Shown in pieces: positions 1 to 5,287 of a stretch of DNA of 6,812 nucleotides. Source of the stretch: Candidatus Zixiibacteriota bacterium (GTDB taxonomy: Bacteria; Zixibacteria; MSB-5A5; GN15; FEB-12); the NCBI GenBank assembly GCA_003641415.1, contig QNAG01000146.1:1-6812 (forward strand), in the 5' to 3' direction. Made by a program: the position numbers and the translations under genes. Every line of letters starts with the position of its first letter. The first letter of the stretch is position 1. The notes beneath the pieces are model-generated. The model searched no databases. It was not told the DNA's origin and saw only the letters and a list, made by a program, of their open reading frames with translations.

Positions 1-1481
1 CCGGCAACTTTGAAACCCATGTCGCCAAAATGATCCTCATCACCGAGGATGTCCGTAAGCACGACAACTTTATCATCGGATTTAATCAACCCCATGGCGA
101 TTCCAGCTACTGCTGATTTAATTGGCACGCCAGCGTCCATCATGGAAAGAGACCCACCACATACGGTGGCCATCGAAGAAGAGCCGTTTGATTCCATAAT
201 ATCAGAGACTATTCTCACTGTATACGGAAAATTTGTATCAACAGGAATTATCGGCAACAATGCTCTTTCAGCAAGAGAGCCATGACCTATTTCACGACGG
301 TTAGTTCCACGGATTGGTTTGGTTTCACCTGTAGAAAAAGGCGGGAAATTGTAATGTAGCATGTAGCTCTTGGTTGATTCTCCCTCCAGTTCATCTAGTC
401 GCTGTTCATCAACTTTGGTTCCCAACGTCACAGCTACCAGAGCCTGAGTTTGACCACGAGTGAACACGGCGGATCCGTGCGCTCTTGGCAGAAATCCAAC
501 CTCACAGGTAATCTGACGAATATCGTCCGGACCGCGACCATCAATACGTTTATTTTCATTGAGAATCATGCCACGCATGACTTCCGAGTCGAGATCGTGA
601 ATTATATTACCAATGTCTTTGGCGCTTTCGGGGAATTCCTCCTCAAGAGCTTCTACTATCTCCTCGGTCATCTTTTTCTTGGAAGTTCTACGCTCGTTTT
701 TGTCCAGGATTTGGTTGTATTCGTCGAGACGTGTACCAACTATTTCTTTAACTCGCGAGGATAGATTATCATCGATAGCCATTGGTGTATATTCCATATC
801 AGGCTTGCCACAAGTTTCTTTTAGCTCATTGATTTTGGCAATGATGATTTTAATATGCTCATATCCAAACTGCAATGCTTCGACCATATCGTCTTCAATT
901 ACTTCTCGGCCTCCTCCCTCAACCATAGTTATAGCATCGTCAGAACCGGCCAGGGTAACGTAGATATCACTCTCTTCTGTCTGAGCAATAGTTGGATTGA
1001 TAATAAATTGTCCGTCAATGCGACCAACACGAACACCGGCGATAGTCTTGGCAAATGGCACATCAGAAATGGCTAATGCTGCTCCTGTTCCAATAAGTGC
1101 GAGAATGTCTGTGTCATTTTCTTGATCGTGAGAAATGACAAAATTTATGCATTGCGTTTCCCCTTGGAAATCTTTGGGAAACATGGGACGAATGGGACGG
1201 TCTATTATTCGACAAGATAGAATCTCTTTTTCTGATGGTCGTCCTTCTCGTTTGAAAAAACCGCCTGGTATTTTACCCGCAGCATACGCCTTCTCACGGT
1301 ACTCGACAGTTAGTGGAAAAAAATCAAACCCAACTTTCGGTTCCGGTTGGGCACAGACAGTTGACAGAACCATTGAATCGCCATACTGAACTGTTACGGC
1401 TCCATTTGCTTGTTTGGCAAGATGACCGCTTTCGATGATCATAGTACGACCACCAAATTCAAATTCTACACGATTTGACAT
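1..1481 (-). CDS. pnp: Polyribonucleotide nucleotidyltransferase (PNPase), partial, C-terminus outside window
   Basis: PNPase is a trimeric 3'-to-5' phosphorolytic exoribonuclease of the RNA decay machinery. Residues 1-493 are visible; the end of the second core and the KH and S1 domains lie beyond the left edge. The first RNase PH-like core contains FFKREGRPSEKEILSC at 75-90 and IDRPIRPMFP at 93-102. An all-helical linker follows (about 230-310), then the second, catalytic core: RIDGRG at 312-317, FTRGQTQALVA at 340-350, RREIGHG at 395-401, SNGSSSMATVCGGS at 431-444 and LGDEDHFGDMGFKVAG at 479 onward. Residues 395, 396, 400, 435 and 483 match E. coli Arg398, Arg399, His403, Ser438 and Asp486 at a constant offset of 3. 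At that same offset the position of Asp492 is Gly489, a loss of an expected metal ligand. The ATG 1481-1479 is set by the family N-terminus and the GGGAG upstream. No stop occurs in frame within the window. Confidence 0.97.
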   Translation of the reverse strand, partial: MSNRVEFEFGGRTMIIESGHLAKQANGAVTVQYGDSMVLSTVCAQPEPKVGFDFFPLTVEYREKAYAAGKIPGGFFKREGRPSEKEILSCRIIDRPIRPMFPKDFQGETQCINFVISHDQENDTDILALIGTGAALAISDVPFAKTIAGVRVGRIDGQFIINPTIAQTEESDIYVTLAGSDDAITMVEGGGREVIEDDMVEALQFGYEHIKIIIAKINELKETCGKPDMEYTPMAIDDNLSSRVKEIVGTRLDEYNQILDKNERRTSKKKMTEEIVEALEEEFPESAKDIGNIIHDLDSEVMRGMILNENKRIDGRGPDDIRQITCEVGFLPRAHGSAVFTRGQTQALVAVTLGTKVDEQRLDELEGESTKSYMLHYNFPPFSTGETKPIRGTNRREIGHGSLAERALLPIIPVDTNFPYTVRIVSDIMESNGSSSMATVCGGSLSMMDAGVPIKSAVAGIAMGLIKSDDKVVVLTDILGDEDHFGDMGFKVA

Positions 1482-1494
1482 ATAATTAAATGTC
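1477..1494 (-). repeat. Short inverted repeat across the pnp start
   Basis: On the sense strand, GACAT (1494-1490) is the reverse complement of ATGTC (1481-1477), separated by an 8-base AT-rich loop. The 3' arm contains the pnp ATG. A 5-bp stem is weak and could be chance; I list it because the neighbouring rpsO start shows a similar arrangement. Confidence 0.3.
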
Positions 1495-1500
1495 TCCCTT
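1494..1500 (-). promoter_or_regulatory. Shine-Dalgarno of pnp overlapping the rpsO stop
   Basis: Minus-strand AAGGGAG starts within the rpsO TAA and lies 12 bases before the pnp ATG, a slightly long spacing. It supports the pnp start and implies translation of pnp from the rpsO-pnp transcript, since the 17-base gap leaves no room for a separate leader. Confidence 0.7.
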
Positions 1501-1768
1501 ATCTGCGCAGACCCAGTTCAGTAATGAGCTGGCGGTAGCTTTGAATGTCTTTCCGTTTTAGATAATCCAGCAGGCGCCGTCTCTGTCCGACAAGCTTGAG
1601 TAATCCCAAACGGGTGTGAAAGTCCTTCTTGTGGACCTTCATGTGTTCGGTAAGATGACTAATACGGGCTGTTAAAAGTGAAACTTGTACCTCTGGTGAG
1701 CCCGTATCGGTTTCATGCAACCGATTGTCAGAAATGATTTGAGCCTTATGCTCCTTAGTCAAACCCAC
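1499..1768 (-). CDS. rpsO: 30S ribosomal protein S15
   Basis: S15 binds the central domain of 16S rRNA (the h20/21/22 junction) early in 30S assembly and contributes to an intersubunit bridge. With a GTG start at 1768-1766 the product is 89 residues, the standard length for bacterial S15. It carries HETDTGSPEVQVSLLTARI, then LTEHMKVHKKDFHTRLGLLK, then LVGQRRRLLDYLKRKD and a C-terminal LGLRR. A longer frame starting at ATG 1786 would add MRRSCQ, which the family lacks, and would place the excellent Shine-Dalgarno AAGGAG (1776-1781) inside the coding region. That signal sits 7 bases before the GTG and decides the start. The gene begins inside ribF (14-bp overlap). Its TAA is followed after 17 bases by pnp, with no terminator between them. 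Confidence 0.98.
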   Translation of the reverse strand: MGLTKEHKAQIISDNRLHETDTGSPEVQVSLLTARISHLTEHMKVHKKDFHTRLGLLKLVGQRRRLLDYLKRKDIQSYRQLITELGLRR

Positions 1769-1773
1769 TTGAC
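1755..1773 (-). promoter_or_regulatory. Inverted repeat enclosing the rpsO start and ending at the ribF stop
   Basis: On the mRNA sense strand, GTCAAG (1773-1768) can pair with TTTGAC (1763-1758) around a TGGG loop. This gives five Watson-Crick pairs and a closing G-U pair. The first base of the rpsO GTG is in that closing pair and the other two are in the loop. The ribF TAA (1757-1755) follows immediately. The pairing is seen in the sequence; a regulatory role (start occlusion relieved by ribosomes finishing ribF, or an S15 feedback site) is inference. Confidence 0.45.
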
Positions 1774-2711
1774 AACTCCTTCTCAAATATATTCAACACT
1801 TGTTTTTTGTCACGTTCAATTTGTTCAACCAACTTATCCATTGAATCAAATTTCCGATTTTCTCTGATAAATCGAATCGGGTAAATTGTAATCTCTCTAT
1901 CATAGATATCGCGGTCAAATTCAAAAATATTGGCTTCCACAGAAATGCAATCTTCCGGATTTAGATAATTTTGGCCAATAAACATCATTCCGTAAAGAAT
2001 GTCACCTTCAACCTCAGCTCTACATGCGTAGACACCCTCGCCAGGGAGAAGCTTGCGATTGGAATATGAGACATTAGCTGTGGGATAGCCAAGCCTGCGC
2101 CCCATGCCAATACCGCGCTCAACAGTCCCGTAAATTGCGTAATAGTGCCCGAGCAGGTTCAACGCTTCAGGGTATCGACCTTCAATGATTGCTTTTCTAA
2201 TACGTGATGATGATACCGGCTTTTCGTTTACCATAACGGGATCGACAACTTCAACTTCAAACCCCATCTCAACGCCCATTGCTTTCAAAGCTGGAATATC
2301 GCCCTGACGGTCACGGCCAAAAGCGTGGTCGTAACCTACAATCAATTTCCTGATACCGACTCTTTCGACTAATATTCTTTTAACGAACCTCTCAGCCTGT
2401 GTATTCATAAGATCTTTATTGAAATCAAGAATTAGTACTTTCCCGTCAAAATAATCAGGAATAAACTTGCCCTTCTCCTCTATCGTGGTAAGTAACAGTG
2501 GAATACTATCTGGGGTTACGAGCATTCGAGGATGAGGGTGGAAAGTAATAAGAACAGGGTCCGTACCATTTTCTTCACTTTGCCCCCGAACGCGTCGAAA
2601 TATTTCCTGATGACCCAAATGTATACCATCGAAAGTACCTATCGTGGCTATGACCCTAGTATCCGGTCGATGGTCGTAGTTGTCAATACCTCTGATGAAT
2701 GTAGTCGTCAA
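1755..2711 (-). CDS. ribF: Bifunctional riboflavin kinase / FAD synthetase
   Basis: RibF phosphorylates riboflavin to FMN and adenylylates FMN to FAD. The 318-residue length fits the bifunctional form. The N-terminal nucleotidyltransferase domain (about 1-185) shows TIGTFDGIHLGH at 23-34 with the HxGH motif, GYDHAFGRDRQG at 126-137 and VSSSRIRKAI at 166-175. The C-terminal flavokinase domain shows GRRLGYPTAN at 204-213, GVYA at 226-229 and SVEANIFEFD at 257-266, where Glu259 is the expected catalytic base, followed by the KFDSMDKLVEQIERD tail. The start is TTG 2711-2709. The alignment of IRGI with E. coli RibF supports it, there is no upstream in-frame ATG, and an AGGG (2719-2722) sits 7 bases before it. 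The TTG overlaps the truB stop in a TTGA quartet. The last 14 bp overlap rpsO. No FMN riboswitch is seen, as expected for a gene with no leader of its own. Confidence 0.96.
   Translation of the reverse strand: MTTTFIRGIDNYDHRPDTRVIATIGTFDGIHLGHQEIFRRVRGQSEENGTDPVLITFHPHPRMLVTPDSIPLLLTTIEEKGKFIPDYFDGKVLILDFNKDLMNTQAERFVKRILVERVGIRKLIVGYDHAFGRDRQGDIPALKAMGVEMGFEVEVVDPVMVNEKPVSSSRIRKAIIEGRYPEALNLLGHYYAIYGTVERGIGMGRRLGYPTANVSYSNRKLLPGEGVYACRAEVEGDILYGMMFIGQNYLNPEDCISVEANIFEFDRDIYDREITIYPIRFIRENRKFDSMDKLVEQIERDKKQVLNIFEKELSSGFD
1776..1781 (-). promoter_or_regulatory. Shine-Dalgarno of rpsO (AAGGAG)
   Basis: Minus-strand AAGGAG lies 7 bases before the GTG at 1768 and inside the last codons of ribF. 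It is the strongest ribosome-binding site in the window and settles the 89-residue start of S15. A second AAGGAG occurs at 1751-1756, overlapping the ribF TAA, but no start codon follows it at a usable distance. Confidence 0.85.
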
Positions 2712-3658
2712 TTGAGAACCCTGATGTAACTGAATAAATTATCACATTTAGCGCTTGCTAAATGAGTTGCAGCAACCCGGGCGTGTCCAACCGCAAGGAC
2801 GCAGCCATCACTCCCTTTTAGAAATATCTCATCGCCCTCGACAAATGAACCCTCGAAGTTGAGCACACTATCTTTGCGAAGACCACTTCCATTCAGCACC
2901 TGCGGTCGAAAAGTATCAGAAACAGTAATAGCCCCAAATTCCAGCACTTGCCCAACATCCAAAAGATGTTCTTGTAATCTTTTGTTTTCATAAAGCTGTT
3001 GTACGTGTTCAAGGCTGACGGCATCATTAATGGAATGTTTACCTATTGACGTACGACGCAACGATGAAAGATAGGCACCACAACCAAGCTTCTCCCCTAT
3101 ATCATGGGCGATTGAACGAACGTAAGTTCCGGAACTGCAACGGATACGAATTCGGAGATATGGTTTATCGAAACCTATTAAAGTGATTTCCTTGATCTCA
3201 ACTTCGCGAATAGGTAAATCCACCGATTCTCCCTTACGGGCTCGTTTGTACAAACGTTGACCATCAACATGAACTGCTGAGTAAATTGGTACACTTTGAC
3301 GAATCCTGCCACGAAAAATCGCCAGCAGTTGATTAAGCTCTTCAGGACTCAGATCAGGGACATTAGATCCTGATTGATTATGATCAACTCCTTCTTCATC
3401 AAAAGTAACAGATGATTTCCCAAGAAATATCACGGCTTCATATTTTTTATCTGCACCAGTAAGGAACTGTACAATTTTTGTAGCGTTACCAAGACAGAGC
3501 ATTAACAGACCTTCGGCGTTTGGATCAAGCGTGCCGGTGTGGCCAATCCGTTTCTGACCAACAGTGCGACGAATTCTCTGAACCACGTCATGGCTGGTCA
3601 TACCAGAAGGTTTATCTATCAGAAGGATGCCATTGTACTTGTGTTGAACAGCCGACAT
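2708..3658 (-). CDS. truB: tRNA pseudouridine(55) synthase TruB
   Basis: TruB isomerises uridine 55 in the T-loop of nearly all elongator tRNAs and also acts as a tRNA-folding chaperone. The protein has 316 residues. The motif GHTGTLDP at 39-46 contains the catalytic Asp45 (E. coli Asp48). The active-site Tyr is Y73 in KKYEA. PIYSA is at 124-128, and SSGTYVRS at 175-182 contains the Arg that pairs with the catalytic Asp. GCGAYLSSLRRT at 192-203 is a further family signature. The C-terminal part (about 245-316) fits the PUA-like domain. Small departures from the common consensus are PNAEGLL after the catalytic loop, SSVTFDEEG where TDTxDxxG is usual, and His130 where Lys is usual. The ATG follows the nrnA TAA with no spacer, and the Shine-Dalgarno (GGTGAGG, 3664-3670) lies in the nrnA end. 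The stop overlaps the ribF TTG by 4 bp. Confidence 0.97.
   Translation of the reverse strand: MSAVQHKYNGILLIDKPSGMTSHDVVQRIRRTVGQKRIGHTGTLDPNAEGLLMLCLGNATKIVQFLTGADKKYEAVIFLGKSSVTFDEEGVDHNQSGSNVPDLSPEELNQLLAIFRGRIRQSVPIYSAVHVDGQRLYKRARKGESVDLPIREVEIKEITLIGFDKPYLRIRIRCSSGTYVRSIAHDIGEKLGCGAYLSSLRRTSIGKHSINDAVSLEHVQQLYENKRLQEHLLDVGQVLEFGAITVSDTFRPQVLNGSGLRKDSVLNFEGSFVEGDEIFLKGSDGCVLAVGHARVAATHLASAKCDNLFSYIRVLN
2719..2722 (-). promoter_or_regulatory. Probable Shine-Dalgarno of ribF (AGGG)
   Basis: Minus-strand AGGG lies 7 bases before the TTG at 2711, within the last codons of truB. It is short, but its spacing supports the otherwise unusual TTG start. Confidence 0.45.
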
Positions 3659-4657
3659 TTAAACCTCACCCAGTAGACGTAGAAGTTCTTTGCGAGCTGT
3701 CGCTAAATCTGTAGGAATTGTGCATCCAGAAGCATTGAAATGACCGCCACCACCAAACCGTGCAGCTATGTTGGCAACATTAATCCCATCGCGTGAACGT
3801 AACGAGACACGAGTATGACTGCTGTCCTGTTCTTTCAGTAGTGCACCCACAACTACACCTTTGGTATGCAGCGTAAAATCAACCAATCCGTCTGATTCTG
3901 TCATATCCGCACCCGTATCATTAAGCATAGAACGTGTTAGAGTGAGAAGACAGATTGTACCCTTTTGGTGAAATTCAATAGTGTTGAGCACTCTCGCTGT
4001 CAGTTTCATTGTAGTTATACTGAGATTGTAGTACACATTATCGTATACAATCTTTGGTTCAGCACCCGCTTTGATTAACTCACCTGCAATTTGCATCGTG
4101 CGAGGTAAAGTTGACTGATAGCGGAAGCGTCCGGTATCTGTCAAGATAGCTGTATACAACTGTGTAGCTACGCTTTTATTTATCTCGAAACCAACTGCTA
4201 AAAAGTACTCATAGATCATCTCCCCCGCCGAGGAACTTTCCGGGACGTTCCAGTTTATCATTCCGAAATCGCCGGAATCACGATGATGGTCGATACTAAT
4301 AACATTTACACTATCTCTGATAAGAGATGAAGCCTGACCAATTCGCTCAACGTTGGGACAGTCAATTATAACAGCGGTATCGATATTGATATTTGCGGGT
4401 AGTGAATCAATGTGAATAATAGTCTCGACATCAGGTAGAAAATGATATTTTGATGGTATTTCAGCTTCTCGGACCAATACAACTTCCTTGTTCATAAACT
4501 TTAAGTACTCTGCAAATGCCAATTGGGTACCCAGAGCATCCCCGTCTGGATCAACATGGGATGCTACCAACACACGCCGACTGCGCTCAATAACCTGTTT
4601 GATCTCAGAGGCTGGGAGGGTAGAAAAAACTTGATGTATACTGTCAGTTTTCGTCAT
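3659..4657 (-). CDS. nrnA: DHH/DHHA1 phosphoesterase, NrnA-like oligoribonuclease / pAp phosphatase
   Basis: NrnA-type enzymes hydrolyse 2- to 5-nucleotide RNA fragments to mononucleotides, and many also dephosphorylate 3'-phosphoadenosine 5'-phosphate (pAp). With the start used here the protein has 332 residues, typical for the family. The DHH domain has HVDPDGDALG at 34-43, the metal-site Asp in VIIDCP at 96-101, the name-giving IDHH at 122-125 and TDTGRFRY at 173-180. The C-terminal DHHA1 domain has the substrate-binding FGGGGHFNASG at 301-311. All metal ligands expected from the motifs are present. The start is ATG 4657-4655, inside the end of rbfA (14-bp overlap), with no clear Shine-Dalgarno, so coupling to rbfA is inferred. 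A TTG at 4702 would add 15 residues with no family counterpart and was not used. The TAA stop directly abuts the truB ATG. Exact substrate preference cannot be told from sequence. Confidence 0.92.
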   Translation of the reverse strand: MTKTDSIHQVFSTLPASEIKQVIERSRRVLVASHVDPDGDALGTQLAFAEYLKFMNKEVVLVREAEIPSKYHFLPDVETIIHIDSLPANINIDTAVIIDCPNVERIGQASSLIRDSVNVISIDHHRDSGDFGMINWNVPESSSAGEMIYEYFLAVGFEINKSVATQLYTAILTDTGRFRYQSTLPRTMQIAGELIKAGAEPKIVYDNVYYNLSITTMKLTARVLNTIEFHQKGTICLLTLTRSMLNDTGADMTESDGLVDFTLHTKGVVVGALLKEQDSSHTRVSLRSRDGINVANIAARFGGGGHFNASGCTIPTDLATARKELLRLLGEV

Positions 4658-4997
4658 TATTGATGTTACTAAGTAATTTCTCAATGCGTATGCCTTCTTC
4701 AACTGACGGATCGAATTTGAACCTCAGTTCCGGAATATGTCTAATACGCAGTTTTTTGCCAATCATCCGACGGATTCTTTTATTTTCCCGGATGAAATAC
4801 TCCTGCACTTCACTTCTTTGGTTCTCCTGTCCCAAAACAGAGTAATATACCGTTGCCTGACGTAGGTCGTTCGTCATCCTCACACTGGTAAAAGTCACCA
4901 TTGCAGAGATGTTTTCAGACAATTCTATCTCGAGCATGGTAGAGATATCTCTAAGGATTTGTTCGCCTAATCGAGTGGATCTATGGAATTGTCTCAT
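4644..4997 (-). CDS. rbfA: Ribosome-binding factor A
   Basis: RbfA is a KH-fold 30S assembly factor that acts on the 5' end region of 16S rRNA during late maturation and cold adaptation. The 117-residue length is typical. The N-terminus (RSTRLGEQILRDISTMLEIE) carries the helix conserved in the family. VTFTSVRMTNDLRQATVYYS at 34-53 is the first KH strand-and-helix unit, and RIRHIPELRFKFDPSVEEG followed by IRIEKLL at 84-109 is the C-terminal signature. The ATG at 4997-4995 follows the DUF503 stop by 2 bases. A GGAG at 5009-5012, inside the end of the upstream gene, sits 11 bases before it as a rather distant Shine-Dalgarno. The 3' end overlaps the preferred nrnA start by 14 bp. Confidence 0.96.
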   Translation of the reverse strand: MRQFHRSTRLGEQILRDISTMLEIELSENISAMVTFTSVRMTNDLRQATVYYSVLGQENQRSEVQEYFIRENKRIRRMIGKKLRIRHIPELRFKFDPSVEEGIRIEKLLSNINNDEN

Positions 4998-4999
4998 TC

Positions 5000-5281
5000 T
5001 CAGTATAACTCCGTCTGGAATTCCACCAAAACGACTTCAGACATATTATCAATTCTATTCATCACTTTTGCGGCGACTTCATCCGCAAAGGCACTATTAT
5101 TTGCTACGACAGCCGCTCCAAGCATTGCCTTTCCCAAAGAATCGTTCTCTGCAACCTCTGCAATTGAAACATTGAAAGTGTTACGAATTCTTGTAACCAG
5201 CGATTTAAGTATACGTCGCTTCTCCTTTAGAGATCGAACCATAGGCAAATCCAAACTGATTCTCAATACTACTATAACCAA
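5000..5281 (-). CDS. DUF503 / YlxP-family small protein
   Basis: This 93-residue protein matches the DUF503 (YlxP) family, a small conserved protein usually found between infB and rbfA; its biochemical role is poorly defined, and a link to ribosome maturation is suggested mainly by context. Family landmarks are the N-terminal strand MVIVVLRISLDLP, the basic motif RSLKEKRRILKSLVTRIRN at 16-34, FNVSIAEV at 36-43 and LGAAVVANN at 54-62. The start is TTG at 5281-5279. I chose it because the family typically begins with a V-x-V-L-R strand right at the N-terminus, and no ATG or GTG lies in frame nearby. No strong Shine-Dalgarno is visible, so reinitiation after infB, whose stop is 6 bases upstream, is likely. 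rbfA starts 2 bases after its stop. Confidence 0.92.
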   Translation of the reverse strand: MVIVVLRISLDLPMVRSLKEKRRILKSLVTRIRNTFNVSIAEVAENDSLGKAMLGAAVVANNSAFADEVAAKVMNRIDNMSEVVLVEFQTELY

Positions 5282-5287
5282 ACGACT

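Noticed and set aside
450..963. Plus-strand open frames of 104 and 116 codons opposite pnp
   Set aside because: They lie antisense to a clear PNPase reading frame, overlap each other, have no recognisable domain or start signal, and read as frame shadows.
1769..1786. Six extra N-terminal residues of S15 from ATG 1786
   Set aside because: The Shine-Dalgarno AAGGAG lies inside this stretch, and the GTG start gives the exact 89-residue family length.
1820..1850. Repeated GTTCAA words near the 3' end of ribF
   Set aside because: They encode the conserved LVEQIERD helix of RibF and form no stable pairing, so they are a coding coincidence.
4658..4702. Fifteen-residue N-terminal extension of NrnA from TTG 4702
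   Set aside because: It uses a TTG without a Shine-Dalgarno, has no family counterpart and would overlap rbfA by 59 bp. ATG 4657 is more plausible.
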